From: Bacillus sp. V59.32b
Lineage (GTDB): Bacteria > Bacillota > Bacilli > Bacillales > DSM-1321
Reading direction: 5' to 3'
NCBI RefSeq assembly: GCF_003429085.1
Contig: NZ_QVTC01000018.1
Location: 54,406-118,405 of the forward strand
DNA: 64,000 nt
Every line of letters starts with the position of its first letter. Within the stretch, counting starts at the first letter, position 1. Made by a program: the position numbers and the translations under genes. Positions 55,309 through 64,000 of this stretch are shown here, one piece after another. The notes under the pieces were generated by a model. The model was not told where the DNA came from and did no database searches. It saw only the letters and a list, made by a program, of their open reading frames with translations.

Positions 55309-55770
55309 TTGTTTAAAGAGTTTAAAAAATTCATTATGAGAGGAAATGTGTTGGATCTCGCAATCGGTGTTATTATTGGTGCAGCCTTCAGCAAAATCAT
55401 TGACTCTGTCGTAAACGATATCATTATGCCGCCAATCGGGCTGATTGTAGGCAAAGTCGATTTCAGTAATCTATACATAAATCTGTCAGACAAGAATTAC
55501 AGCTCGCTTGCAGAGGCACAGGAAGCGGGAGCGGCCACAATCAATTACGGTCTTTTCATTAATAATATCATCCATTTCTTAATTATCTCATTTGTCATCT
55601 TCATGATTGTTAAGCAAGTCAATCGCTTTCACAAAAAAGAAGAACCCAATAAGATTGAAACAAAAAAATGCCCGGAGTGTATTTCGGAAATTCCTGTTTC
55701 GGCTAAGCGTTGCCCTGCTTGCACGACTTATTTGACTGCAGATGAAACCGAATTAAGCACTGATACCTAG
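55309..55770 (+). CDS. mscL: Large-conductance mechanosensitive channel with C-terminal zinc ribbon
   Basis: Osmotic safety valve, 153 aa. TM1 is in [33 protein letters not shown] with the pore-lining motif, TM2 in [24 protein letters not shown]. Beyond the usual length the protein carries [22 protein letters not shown], a four-cysteine zinc ribbon seen in a subset of Gram-positive MscL. The start is TTG 55309. Confidence 0.93.
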   Translation: MFKEFKKFIMRGNVLDLAIGVIIGAAFSKIIDSVVNDIIMPPIGLIVGKVDFSNLYINLSDKNYSSLAEAQEAGAATINYGLFINNIIHFLIISFVIFMIVKQVNRFHKKEEPNKIETKKCPECISEIPVSAKRCPACTTYLTADETELSTDT

Positions 55771-55774
55771 TAAA

Positions 55775-55804
55775 GAAAACTCGCCAATCGGCGGGTTTTC
55801 TTTT
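55775..55804. terminator. Bidirectional terminator, mscL / glpD
   Basis: GAAAACTCGCC pairs with GGCGGGTTTTC, with T/A runs on both sides. Confidence 0.85.
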
Positions 55805-55812
55805 ATATAGCT

Positions 55813-57468
55813 TCACATTTCGGGTGTTTGTGCTTCTTCGATCGCCGCATCCGCTTCCGTTTCAAAATGTTGTCTTTGATTCTCATCCCAACCGAATGTT
55901 TCATTCATATAATCAACGACTCCCTGTTTCCACTGTTTTGCCTCGTCAATGTTAAACAAGATCGCACCAGTTCTTCTTAGCAAAAAATCCACCGGTGTTG
56001 CAGCAGCTTCCTGTTCGATTGAATAGACAAGCATAGCATATACCTCAACGGGTAAGTTATATTTTTCTGCATCTTTTCCACTGTTTTCAATGATTTCATA
56101 CAGCTTCCGAACATTCGTCCCGTACATTTGTGCAAGCTTTTCGGCCGTCTGTCGGCTTAAACCGAGATGGGTTCCTCCCGTTGCTTCCGTTTTTCTGAAA
56201 CTATCCAGGTTACCGGAACCACCAATGTCGCCTCCCGAAATCGGGAGGTGCTTCGTTTGACTGCTGTCATACTTAATGCCGAGCTCTTCTTCAAATTGGG
56301 CTGCAACCCGGTCAAGCACCATTTCCGCCATTTTACGGTAGCCTGTCAATTTTCCGCCAGCGATTGTGATTAAGCCCGAATCCGATACCCAGATTTCATC
56401 TTTACGGGAAATTTCTGATGGATCCTTCCCTTCTTCATGGATCAATGGACGGACACCTGCCCAGCTTGATTCTACATCTTGTTCCACAATCTTGACTTCA
56501 GGGAACATATAGTTGATCGCCTCGATGATATAGGCTCGGTCGGCTGCGGTCATTTTCGGATTCACCGGATCGCTATCGTAAAAGGTATCGGTTGTCCCTA
56601 CATACGCTTTGCCTTCACGGGGAATCGCGAAGACCATGCGCCCGTCCGGGGTATCAAAATAGACAGCCTGTTTTAACGGGAAACGCGATTGGTCTATGAC
56701 AACATGAGCTCCCTTTGTCAGCTTAAGGGTTTTGCCTTTTTTGGAACCATCCTTTTCACGAAGCGTATCCACCCAAGGACCAGCCGCATTGACAATTTTC
56801 TTTGCTTTGATTGAAAATTGTTCTTTCGTTAACCGGTCTTCTACAACCGCACCGGCCACTTTGCCGTCTTCATAGATAAAATCAACCACTTTAGCATAGT
56901 TCATTAAATTTGCGCCGAATTCGGCTGCTTTTTTGGCGACTTCAATCGTCAACCGGGCATCATCGGTGCGGTATTCAACGTAATATCCGCCTCCCATTAA
57001 GCCTTCTTTTTTTACAAGCGGTTCTTTATTAATTGTTTCATCGACTGTTAACATCTTTCGCCATTCTTTGCGCTTAACACCAGCAAGCAGGTCATATACT
57101 CGCAGTCCAATTGAAGTTGTAAATTTGCCGAATGTTCCGCCTTTATGGAAAGGAAGCAGCATCCATTCAGGAGTAGTGACGTGCGGTCCGTTTTCATAAA
57201 CAATCGCCCGTTCCTTGCCCACTTCCGCGACCATCGCCACTTCAAACTGCTTAAGATAACGAAGGCCGCCATGGACGAGTTTGGTGGAACGGCTTGACGT
57301 GCCTGCTGCGAAATCCTGCATTTCAACCAACGCTGTATTCATTCCGCGGGTAACGGCATCAAGCGCAATTCCTGAGCCTGTTATTCCCCCGCCGATAATC
57401 AACAGATCAAATTCTTCCGACTGTAATTTTTCACGCAGTTGCGCGCGGTCAAGATTCGAAAACTTCAT
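55813..57468 (-). CDS. glpD: Aerobic glycerol-3-phosphate dehydrogenase
   Basis: FAD-dependent membrane-associated enzyme oxidising glycerol-3-P to DHAP and passing electrons to menaquinone, 551 aa. FAD loop [51 protein letters not shown] and the C-terminal DAO_C part ([28 protein letters not shown]) are seen. AAGGAGG precedes the ATG. The leader (57469-57640) holds a terminator hairpin for GlpP control. Confidence 0.95.
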   Translation of the reverse strand: MKFSNLDRAQLREKLQSEEFDLLIIGGGITGSGIALDAVTRGMNTALVEMQDFAAGTSSRSTKLVHGGLRYLKQFEVAMVAEVGKERAIVYENGPHVTTPEWMLLPFHKGGTFGKFTTSIGLRVYDLLAGVKRKEWRKMLTVDETINKEPLVKKEGLMGGGYYVEYRTDDARLTIEVAKKAAEFGANLMNYAKVVDFIYEDGKVAGAVVEDRLTKEQFSIKAKKIVNAAGPWVDTLREKDGSKKGKTLKLTKGAHVVIDQSRFPLKQAVYFDTPDGRMVFAIPREGKAYVGTTDTFYDSDPVNPKMTAADRAYIIEAINYMFPEVKIVEQDVESSWAGVRPLIHEEGKDPSEISRKDEIWVSDSGLITIAGGKLTGYRKMAEMVLDRVAAQFEEELGIKYDSSQTKHLPISGGDIGGSGNLDSFRKTEATGGTHLGLSRQTAEKLAQMYGTNVRKLYEIIENSGKDAEKYNLPVEVYAMLVYSIEQEAAATPVDFLLRRTGAILFNIDEAKQWKQGVVDYMNETFGWDENQRQHFETEADAAIEEAQTPEM

Positions 57469-57549
57469 AATAAGTTCCTCCTTAATGTCTCTCTAGTTAA
57501 TGTATTACCCTACTTCCCCATGATTATGATAATAAATGCTTCTATATAT

Positions 57550-57597
57550 AAAAAGGCCACGAAACAGGCGATTATCACTAATCGCAGCATCGTGGCC
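57550..57597 (-). promoter_or_regulatory. glpD leader terminator, probable GlpP antitermination site
   Basis: On the minus strand GGCCACGAT...TTCGTGGCC followed by TTTTTAT lies 80 bp before glpD. It matches the position and type of the B. subtilis glpD leader terminator, which GlpP bound to glycerol-3-P overrides. A TATAAT-type -10 is upstream. Confidence 0.7.
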
Positions 57598-57671
57598 TCT
57601 CCAAATCTCGAACCGAATATTAACTTACTTTCATTATATACCTATTTCTAAATTTATAAAAGAATAACTTC

Positions 57672-58220
57672 TTACTCTTGGGAAAACGCGCGCCATAACT
57701 TAAGATTTGAAGTGGTAATCCCGACCGCTCCCGCTTTAAAGGCATTCTCAACATCTTCTTCTGTCCTAATAAAGCCGCCAGCCATAATCGGAATGTTCAC
57801 CTTGCTGTATACTTCTTCAATTATCCACGGCATCGCACCAGGCAATAGCTCGATATAATCCGGCTGCGTTTTCTCCACCAGCTTCAAGCTTTTCTCCAGC
57901 GCCCCCGAATCGATTAAGAACATTCTTTGGATCGCTTTCACTCCTTTTTTCTTTGCTCTTAAAATCACGTTGATTTTTGTCGAGATCAGTCCGTACGGGT
58001 TATACTCCTGACACACGTATTCGGTTCCAAAGTCGTCGTTCTTTATCCCATGAATGAGGTCCATATGATAAATCATCTTTTTTCCATGCTGCTCGGCTAG
58101 CCTTTGGACTGATTTCAGCATCGAAATATGTATTTCCAAAAAAACACCGATTTCATAGGGACTTTCGAGAAATTGCTCAAATTCCTTCATGTTTCTGGAT
58201 GCTGGAAAGATTTTTTGCAT
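57672..58220 (-). CDS. glpP: Glycerol-3-phosphate-responsive antiterminator GlpP
   Basis: RNA-binding TIM-barrel-like regulator of glp genes, 182 aa. Typical blocks: SPYEIGVFLEIHISMLKSVQRLAEQHGKKMIYHMDLIHGIKNDDFGTEYVCQE, QPDYIELLPGAMPWIIEEV and PIMAGGFIRTEEDVENAFKAGAVGITTSN. It should read through the terminator before glpD just downstream. Its ATG overlaps the stop of the PAP2 gene (TAATG), so the two are coupled. Confidence 0.94.
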   Translation of the reverse strand: MQKIFPASRNMKEFEQFLESPYEIGVFLEIHISMLKSVQRLAEQHGKKMIYHMDLIHGIKNDDFGTEYVCQEYNPYGLISTKINVILRAKKKGVKAIQRMFLIDSGALEKSLKLVEKTQPDYIELLPGAMPWIIEEVYSKVNIPIMAGGFIRTEEDVENAFKAGAVGITTSNLKLWRAFSQE

Positions 58221-58894
58221 TAACGTCGGTCTCCCCTCCTTTTTTTAGTAAAACTGTATTCAAAGTAGCGCAAGCCTAGCCCGCAGATCGTCAACCATGC
58301 CCCGCCCGCGGCAAAGCCCCCAATCACATCGCTCGGATAGTGCACCCCTAAATATATTCTGCTTATCCCGATGAACAAAATGATTAAGGCACATAAGCTG
58401 CCGAAAATCCAATCAAGGAAGGCATGCTTAGAAATTCTTACTAGGATAACTGCCAGAGCACCGTAAAAAACAAACGAACCCATGGAGTGCCCGCTTGGAA
58501 AGCTAAAGCCGTTTTCAGCGATGATTGGCAGCAAATCAGGCCTTTCCCTTTTAAACATCCATTTTAGCACGAGATTCAATACTAACCCTGTCCAGGAAGT
58601 AAACAATAAAAAAACGGCATATCGTTTTTTATGAGAGAGAACCAAAAAAATCGATACGGCGATTGCTGCCATGATAAACCATGGAATGGACCCGAAAAAT
58701 GTCAGCACTTTCATGATTGACGTCAGCTGATCGGAAATCTGCCCTTGAATAAATTGAATGATCGCAGAATCGAACTGTTCCAGTTCATTTTCTTTCAATT
58801 TTTCTGCAAATTTTGTGAATATGAATACATATAAGGACAATAACACTGCAATAAAGGAAAAGTAAATGTTTGTTTTAATTTTCAGTACAATCAC
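58220..58894 (-). CDS. PAP2 family membrane phosphatase
   Basis: 224 aa with about six helices. PAP2 catalytic motifs: KWMFKRERPDLLP (KxxxxxxRP), FSFPSGHSMGSF (PSGH) and GISRIYLGVHYPSDVIGG (SRxxxxxHxxxD). Acts on undecaprenyl pyrophosphate or phospholipid phosphates (YwoA/BcrC-like versus LPP-like cannot be decided). The start is the GTG at 58894. Upstream of glpP, which overlaps it; a functional link with glycerol-P metabolism is only suggested. Confidence 0.88.
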   Translation of the reverse strand: MIVLKIKTNIYFSFIAVLLSLYVFIFTKFAEKLKENELEQFDSAIIQFIQGQISDQLTSIMKVLTFFGSIPWFIMAAIAVSIFLVLSHKKRYAVFLLFTSWTGLVLNLVLKWMFKRERPDLLPIIAENGFSFPSGHSMGSFVFYGALAVILVRISKHAFLDWIFGSLCALIILFIGISRIYLGVHYPSDVIGGFAAGGAWLTICGLGLRYFEYSFTKKRRGDRR

Positions 58895-58990
58895 CCCGGG
58901 CGAAATATCATTCTTAAGAAATATACCTCACTCCCAGCTTTCCAAACAAGAATCAATACTTATGATGATATTTCAGCCTCGAAATGTTGA

Positions 58991-59583
58991 GATTTGTGGA
59001 TCGATTCTTCAAATTTGTCTTTGATTATTTGAATTTCTGCTCGATCATATGAATTTGGGCTCGATAATTTGAATTTCTGCTCGATGATTCGGATTTGTGC
59101 TCGATTAATTGAATTTCCGCTCGATGATTCGGATTTGTGCTCGATTAATTGAATTTCTGCTCGATGATTCAGATTTGTGCTCGATTAATTGAATTTCTGC
59201 TCGATGATTCGGATTTGTGCTCGATTAATTGAATTTCTGATCGATGATTCAGATTTGTGCTCGATTAATTGAATTTCTGCTCGATGATCCGGATTTGTGC
59301 TCGATTAATTGGATTTCTGCTCGATGAGGAGGATTTGTGCTCGATTAATTGAATTTCTGCTCGATGATCCGGATTTGTGCTCGCTGATTCAAATTTCTGC
59401 TCGATGATCCGAATTTCTGCTCGATGATCCGAATTTCTGCTCGATGATCCGAATTTCTGCTCGATGATCCGGATTTGTGCTCGATGATTCGGATTTGTGC
59501 TCGATTAATTGAATTTCTGCTTGATGATGAGAATTTGTGCTCGATTAATTGAATTTCTGCTCGATGATCCGGATTTGTGCTCG
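58991..59583. repeat. Thirty-unit 20-bp tandem array (TGCTCGAT core)
   Basis: About 30 units of exactly 20 bp with no insertion or deletion over nearly 600 bp. Two types alternate in most of it: GAATTTCTGCTCGATGATTC and GGATTTGTGCTCGATTAATT. Units at both ends are more diverged. It lies between the ku terminator and the PAP2 gene. A frame of 90 codons runs through it (59345-59614) but is a repeat artefact. Confidence 0.9.
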
Positions 59584-59614
59584 TTTTAGAAAAGTTTGCT
59601 TGTCGCTTTTCCAT

Positions 59615-59659
59615 TTAAAAAATCAGAGCGGAAAGGATCTCCTTTAGCCGCTCTGATTT
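59615..59659 (-). terminator. Terminator of ku
   Basis: AAATCAGAGCGG pairs with CCGCTCTGATTT, followed by TTTT on the minus strand, just after the ku stop. Confidence 0.85.
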
Positions 59660-59660
59660 A

Positions 59661-60491
59661 TCAAGCCTCTTTCTTTTTCGCTGCGGCTCGTTTACGCGCC
59701 GGCTTTTTCTTTGCTGGAGGCTTTGTTCTGTCGATGGACGCCTGAAGTGCCGCCATTAAATCGGTCACATTGGATGCAGCCGGTTCTCGTTCTTTTGGCG
59801 TAATCGTTTTGCCTGTCTTTTTTGATTCAATAAGTTCCAAAAGCGCGGTACGATAATCATCATTGTACTTACTTGGTTCAAACTCGGTCGTTAACTGGTC
59901 AATAAGCATGATCGCCGTAGACAGCTCCCTGTCGCTCACATTATCCGCAGCGGGTATATTCGGGACGTCAGCGACAGAGCGGACTTCATCAGGATAATGG
60001 ATCGTTTCCATGAGCAGTGTGTTTTCCACTACTCGGATGACCGCCATCTGTTCTTTCGCTCTAATGATGATTTTTGCCAGACCCACCTTTTTTGAATCTG
60101 CCAGAGCAGCCCGAAGTAGTGAATACGCTTTGACGCCGCCTTCATTGGGCGACATGTAATAGCTTTTGTTAAAATAAATCGGATCAATTTCCTCTATTTT
60201 AACAAAATCAATGATTTCGACCGCTCTGTCTTCATTTACCTTTCTCAACTGCTCCAGTTCTTCATCTTCAATAACGACGAACTTACCTTTTGTATATTCA
60301 AAAGCTCGGACGATATCATCTTTGCCCACCTCTTTTTCACAGACAGGACAAACTTTTTCATACTTAATCGGAGAATGGCATTCCTTATGAAGTGTCCTCA
60401 GGGATATATCCTTATCTTCTGTTGCGGCATGCAGCTTTATCGGAATATTAACCAGCCCAAAGCTGATGCTGCCCTTCCACATCGTATGCAT
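59661..60491 (-). CDS. ku: Non-homologous end-joining protein Ku
   Basis: DNA end-binding protein of 276 aa (YkoV type). The start MWKGSISFGLVNIPIKLHAAT and the CHSPIKYEKVCPVCEKEV block are family marks; the basic, Lys/Ala-rich tail (KPPAKKKPARKRAAAKKKEA) binds DNA. It recruits LigD, encoded divergently only 112 bp away. In B. subtilis both are made in the forespore; here no clear sigma-G promoter was found by eye. Confidence 0.95.
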   Translation of the reverse strand: MHTMWKGSISFGLVNIPIKLHAATEDKDISLRTLHKECHSPIKYEKVCPVCEKEVGKDDIVRAFEYTKGKFVVIEDEELEQLRKVNEDRAVEIIDFVKIEEIDPIYFNKSYYMSPNEGGVKAYSLLRAALADSKKVGLAKIIIRAKEQMAVIRVVENTLLMETIHYPDEVRSVADVPNIPAADNVSDRELSTAIMLIDQLTTEFEPSKYNDDYRTALLELIESKKTGKTITPKEREPAASNVTDLMAALQASIDRTKPPAKKKPARKRAAAKKKEA

Positions 60492-60603
60492 GATTTCACC
60501 TTCTTCATTTTCTTTTTCTAAAGTTAATTTGCCTAAGCATATTTTTTCTCTCCAGCTTCAAAATAACACCTATAAACAATTGGCAAACAGAAAGAGTGAT
60601 CTG

Positions 60604-62448
60604 ATGAAACCTATGCTTCCGACGTATCATGATAGTGCCCCGACCGGAAAACCATGGAGATACGAAGTGAAATATGACGGCTTCCGTGCCCTGCTTACAA
60701 TTGGCAAAAATAAAATCGAACTGACTAGCAGAAACGGTAAGAATCTGCTCCCGTCATTCCCGGAAATTGAAGAATTCGTTGATCGAATAAAACCCGCATT
60801 AACGGAGCATTTGCCGATTCAACTCGACGGCGAAGTTGTTTGGCTTGCCAACCCATACAAGTCCGATTTCATGCATCTTCAGTGGCGTGGCCGCCTGAAA
60901 ACAAAAAAAACGATTGAAGAGGCGGCTCTTGTTTCCCCAGTCCGGTTTTTGGCGTTTGACCTCCTTGTTCATAAAGAGGAAAAACTGCAAACATTGGCCT
61001 ATTTAAAACGAAAAGAACGGCTCGAAACACTTTGCAAGGAGGCAAAACTTCCGCTATCTCCAAATCCCATCAATGAAGCAATCATTCAATATGTCCCGCT
61101 TTTCAAAAACTTTTCAGATCTTTTGGAAAAAGTTGTGCTGTATGACGGGGAAGGGATTGTCGCCAAGCATGAAAACAGCATGTGGGAGGAGGGAAAAAGA
61201 ACGTCTCAATGGGTAAAGGTTAAGAATTGGCGCAGGGCTGCCTGCTTTATCACGGCCATGAATAAGGCAAATGGTTATTTCGCGTTAGGGGTCTATAGAG
61301 ATGGTATACCGACAAGCATCGGGCAAATGAAAAACGGGATCAACCAACATGACCGGTCAATCCTACAGGATATTATTAAACAGAACGCTTCTTCTGAGGA
61401 CGATGGCAGCCTTTATATCCATCCTTCCATATGCCTGGCGGTTGAATTTCTGCATGTGTATGAAGAAACCGAACTGCGCGAGCCGCAATTCAAGGAATTT
61501 CTACCAACAGTCAGACCCGAAGAATGCACCTGGGACGGGTTTATCGAAAGCAAATTCACCTTCCCTGCCCATATTTCGATTACGTCACCTGACAAGCCTA
61601 TTTGGGAATCAGGCAATAAAATTATCACAAAGATTGAATACTTACAATACTTGCGTGAGGTTTCATCCTGGTTTTTGCCCCACTTAAAGGATAAGGAGCT
61701 CACGACAATCAGGTACCCGCATGGAACGATGCACAGCAAAGAACGCTTTTTTCAAAAAAACCGGCCGGACTATGCCCCTGACTTCATCAAATCTTTTTTT
61801 GCGAATGACAATGATTATATTCTCTGCAATGATTTGGACACTTTACTCTGGCTCGGTAACCAGCTTGCGCTGGAGTTCCACACGCCTTTCCAAAGAGCAG
61901 GAAAAACCCATCCGGATGAGCTTGTCCTTGATCTCGATCCGCCGGCCCCTGAATCGTTTCATCTAGCAGTAAAGGCTGCCCTTGAAAGCAAGAAGGTCCT
62001 GGATTCGATAAACGTGAAGGCGTTTATCAAAACTTCTGGCAATAAGGGCCTTCAGATTCATATTCCCTTGCCAGCAAATACATACAGCTACCACGACACG
62101 CGGATTTTCACCAATTTTCTTGCTGACTTTCTGACTAGCTCATTCCCGGATGACTTTACCGTTGAGCGGCTTAAGAAAAACCGCCATAACCGTCTTTATC
62201 TGGATTTTGTCCAGCATAGTGAAGGGAAGACGATCATTTCTCCTTACTCCCCCCGCGGAAATGATTTCGGCGGTGTTGCCGCCCCGCTCTTTTGGGAGGA
62301 ATTAACCGAGGATTTATCGATAAAGGACTATACGGTTTGGAATGTTCCAAAACGGATCAGGAGTTCAGGGTGTCCTTTCGCAGATTATGAAAAGGCCAGG
62401 CACGAGCAGCCGTTTGAGGAAGTGATCCCATTTTTGAAACGAAAATAG
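60604..62448 (+). CDS. ligD: NHEJ DNA ligase LigD (ligase + polymerase domains)
   Basis: 614 aa, the size of B. subtilis YkoU. The ATP-dependent ligase domain is first, with adenylated Lys in RYEVKYDGFRALL and DGEGIVAKH. The C-terminal primase-polymerase domain has LVLDLDPP (metal Asp pair), SGNKGLQIHIPL and SPYSPRGNDFGGVAAPL. No nuclease (PE) domain. The start is ATG 60604 with AAAGAG upstream; the frame runs from 60466 but overlaps ku. Confidence 0.94.
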   Translation: MKPMLPTYHDSAPTGKPWRYEVKYDGFRALLTIGKNKIELTSRNGKNLLPSFPEIEEFVDRIKPALTEHLPIQLDGEVVWLANPYKSDFMHLQWRGRLKTKKTIEEAALVSPVRFLAFDLLVHKEEKLQTLAYLKRKERLETLCKEAKLPLSPNPINEAIIQYVPLFKNFSDLLEKVVLYDGEGIVAKHENSMWEEGKRTSQWVKVKNWRRAACFITAMNKANGYFALGVYRDGIPTSIGQMKNGINQHDRSILQDIIKQNASSEDDGSLYIHPSICLAVEFLHVYEETELREPQFKEFLPTVRPEECTWDGFIESKFTFPAHISITSPDKPIWESGNKIITKIEYLQYLREVSSWFLPHLKDKELTTIRYPHGTMHSKERFFQKNRPDYAPDFIKSFFANDNDYILCNDLDTLLWLGNQLALEFHTPFQRAGKTHPDELVLDLDPPAPESFHLAVKAALESKKVLDSINVKAFIKTSGNKGLQIHIPLPANTYSYHDTRIFTNFLADFLTSSFPDDFTVERLKKNRHNRLYLDFVQHSEGKTIISPYSPRGNDFGGVAAPLFWEELTEDLSIKDYTVWNVPKRIRSSGCPFADYEKARHEQPFEEVIPFLKRK

Positions 62449-62457
62449 ATGTACCAT

Positions 62458-62495
62458 AAAAAAAGCCGGTCTGCTGGAGTACAGGCCGGTTTTTC
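62458..62495. terminator. Bidirectional terminator, ligD / dapF
   Basis: AAAAAGCCGGTCT and AGGCCGGTTTTT stem with runs on both sides. Confidence 0.85.
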
Positions 62496-62503
62496 GTGTT
62501 CGA

Positions 62504-63490
62504 TTATTTACCCTGCAAAAATTCCTGGATTTCCTTTTGAAATTCAGCGTACAAACTGGTTTCATTGTTGAATGTATCTTGACTAAGCATATTGAAATTC
62601 TTTTCATTTCCAAGTTCGACATTAATCTCTGCTTTATATTCATACGTTCCATTGCCGATAAGATCAATATGATATTGATCTTTTTCCGGGTCATGATGAA
62701 CGACGCATTTCACTTGTCCGCCATCATTATAAACGGAAATTTCTTTTTCCAGTTCATTGAGACCGTTTAAGCATGTGACAAGGCTCGATGCTGACATGGC
62801 GGTTCCGCATGCATTCGTGAAACCAACGCCTCTTTCAAAGGTGCGGACAAAAATACGCCCTGTTTCAATTGGCTTGATGAAGCTTACATTGACCCCGTCC
62901 GGGAATAAATCGTTTGGTCCATTCACCTTCGTCGCCAAATCTTCTTGAATGCCGGAAGCAAGCATCTCATCGGTAACAATCGAAATCAAATGCGGATTCG
63001 GCACGGCAACCGCCGTAAAATCAAGGGAATCAGAAAGCTCCGGCAGCTTCGCATTTAACAGTGTCTCGCTTTCGATTTGAAGAGGCAGGTCTTTGACATG
63101 AAAGGAAACCGGTGAAATTTCCACTTTATAGGTAGGTATGCCACGATAAATTTCTTCTGCCTTCTCGACTGCTAGATCGGCTTTCATCGTCTCAATCATC
63201 AATTTGTCTTTACCAAGCACTTCGTGGGTGAACCGCGCCACACAGCGCAGCCCATTGCCGCACATCGATGCCTCTGAACCGTCGGCATTAAAGACACGCA
63301 TTCTCGCATCACATGTATCACTCTTCATTACAAAAAGAATCCCATCTGCGCCAAGGCCGCTATCGCGCTCACATAGAGCCAGCGCGAGGTTTTTCCGTTC
63401 TTCTTCCGAAAATGAAAGATCCTTTGTCAGTTCATCAATTATCAAAAAATCATTGCCAGATCCATGGCACTTTAACAATTCTAAAATCAT
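62504..63490 (-). CDS. dapF: Diaminopimelate epimerase
   Basis: Interconverts LL- and meso-diaminopimelate for lysine and peptidoglycan, 328 aa. The two catalytic Cys are in ASMCGNGLRCVARF and TNACGTAMSAS. The N-terminus KCHGSGNDFLIID is typical. Compared with most DapF (about 270-285 aa) there is a C-terminal extension of about 40 residues (NMLSQDTFNNETSLYAEFQKEIQEFLQGK). No lysine-pathway neighbour. Confidence 0.92.
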   Translation of the reverse strand: MILELLKCHGSGNDFLIIDELTKDLSFSEEERKNLALALCERDSGLGADGILFVMKSDTCDARMRVFNADGSEASMCGNGLRCVARFTHEVLGKDKLMIETMKADLAVEKAEEIYRGIPTYKVEISPVSFHVKDLPLQIESETLLNAKLPELSDSLDFTAVAVPNPHLISIVTDEMLASGIQEDLATKVNGPNDLFPDGVNVSFIKPIETGRIFVRTFERGVGFTNACGTAMSASSLVTCLNGLNELEKEISVYNDGGQVKCVVHHDPEKDQYHIDLIGNGTYEYKAEINVELGNEKNFNMLSQDTFNNETSLYAEFQKEIQEFLQGK

Positions 63491-63576
63491 CTAAGTCACT
63501 TCTCCTAAACAGTTACAACTGTGAATTATTATATTATTCTATTAAAGAATAAGCGCTAAGTAAAGGAGATGCGATT

Positions 63577-63870
63577 ATGAAAGTGAAATCAACTTTTAGA
63601 AAAAACCATTTCATTTTTGATTTTTTTGTTGATTCGGTCATTTCCATAGAAAATGAAGAGACCCCTGCCAAACTGGCGACTGTCACTACGGTCATACAAA
63701 CTTTCGATAAACAGTTATTGTGGAGCGGACGTATCCGCGTGAAAGTAAACGAGTTTGGCATATACCCTCTGCCTGAAGATGTGAACTCGATTTCCGGTCC
63801 CCTGTCGATGAAAAAAATGATGCTCGTGGAGTTGAGACGGTATATCAAGCCTCAAAAGCCTTTTTTATGA
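63577..63870 (+). CDS. Small hypothetical protein
   Basis: 97 aa, basic, no family recognised. Alternating beta-like stretches (ATVTTVIQTFDKQLLWSGRIRVKVNEFG) precede a conserved-looking KKMMLVELRRYI end. AAAGGAGATG lies 7 nt before the ATG, a strong site. The MITE copy begins 3 bp past the stop codon; the stop lies in the putative target sequence, so the C-terminus is probably original. Confidence 0.7.
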   Translation: MKVKSTFRKNHFIFDFFVDSVISIENEETPAKLATVTTVIQTFDKQLLWSGRIRVKVNEFGIYPLPEDVNSISGPLSMKKMMLVELRRYIKPQKPFL

Positions 63871-63873
63871 AAT

Positions 63874-64000
63874 GGCTCTGTTAAATTCCATTGTTGATTT
63901 TCAAATGGTCATGGAATCTACTCGCTTTCCGGGGACGAACTGGCAAGCCTCCTCACTCGTACCTCGCTGCGGGGTCTTGCCAGCCCGTTTTTCCGCAGGA
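63874..64000. mobile_element. MITE-like element, second copy, cut by window edge
   Basis: From GGCTCTGTTAAA onward the sequence is the reverse complement of 25756-25990 with very few differences (GGGGACGAA for GCGGACGAA). So this copy is inverted relative to the first. At least 127 bp are present; the other terminus is outside the window. Confidence 0.85.

Noticed and set aside
55122..55316. Plus-strand frame before mscL
   Set aside because: Begins inside the ncRNA terminator and overlaps the mscL start; no ribosome site.
59345..59614. Minus-strand frame of 89 codons with repeating RAEIRIIEQKF units
   Set aside because: It is the translation of the 20-bp array (three units give 20 codons); no ribosome site, and unit variation is not codon-like.
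60492..60603. Sigma-G promoters between ku and ligD
   Set aside because: CATATTT and similar -10 candidates exist, but no convincing -35 at the right distance.

Overview
The window looks like chromosomal DNA of an endospore-forming Bacillaceae bacterium (Bacillus sensu lato, of the Mesobacillus/Neobacillus type). Evidence: a cotJABC spore-coat operon, glcU-gdh behind a sigma-G-like promoter, a Ku/LigD repair pair, YdjO-type small proteins, an S-box riboswitch before yitJ-metH, fruRKA, odhAB, glpP/glpD, AT-rich intergenic DNA, purine-rich Shine-Dalgarno sites and frequent TTG/GTG starts. I saw no rRNA or tRNA gene and no prophage.

Layout. 0-8 kb: an ABC exporter with an SGNH hydrolase, two tandem copies of a rod-shaped ncRNA (possibly 6S), a GNAT enzyme, an MFS transporter, a small lipoprotein and a large PAS histidine kinase. 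8-20 kb: a nuclease-helicase fusion divergent from a YitT protein, two YdjO paralogues, recQ, yocH, cotJABC, cvfB, a nitronate monooxygenase and an AlaX-type editing protein. 20-32 kb: small unknown genes, a frameshifted acetyltransferase, ykpA, an AI-2E family permease, a MITE-like element with an 8-bp target duplication, glcU-gdh, bioY with a BirA-like operator, and a kinase-fold protein. 32-44 kb: MFS, YjbQ and VOC proteins, the fructose operon fruRKA, odhAB, and a DODA-type dioxygenase. 44-53 kb: the remains of a type I-C CRISPR-Cas locus (cas3 piece plus three repeats), mnmH, three consecutive hairpins, a polysaccharide deacetylase, and the SAM-riboswitch-controlled yitJ-metH operon. 53-64 kb: a methyltransferase, a MOSC protein, a probable type I toxin-antitoxin locus, a short terminator-bounded ncRNA, mscL, glpD with its GlpP-type leader, pap2-glpP, a 590-bp array of 20-bp units, ku and ligD, dapF, and a second MITE copy running off the right edge.

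How the parts work together. Methionine: YitJ supplies methyl-THF and MetH uses it, both under an S-box. Carbon: fruRKA, glpD/glpP, odhAB and glcU-gdh cover fructose, glycerol-3-P, the TCA cycle and glucose oxidation in the forespore. DNA repair: Ku and LigD are divergently encoded, with RecQ and the nuclease-helicase elsewhere.

The least explained structure is a set of intergenic arrays with about 20-bp periodicity. They occur at six loci (21.9, 16.6, 26.8, 38.9, 43.4 and 59.0-59.6 kb). Their sequences differ, but the period is 20 bp or close to it, and at the two best-preserved loci the units alternate as 40-bp dimers.
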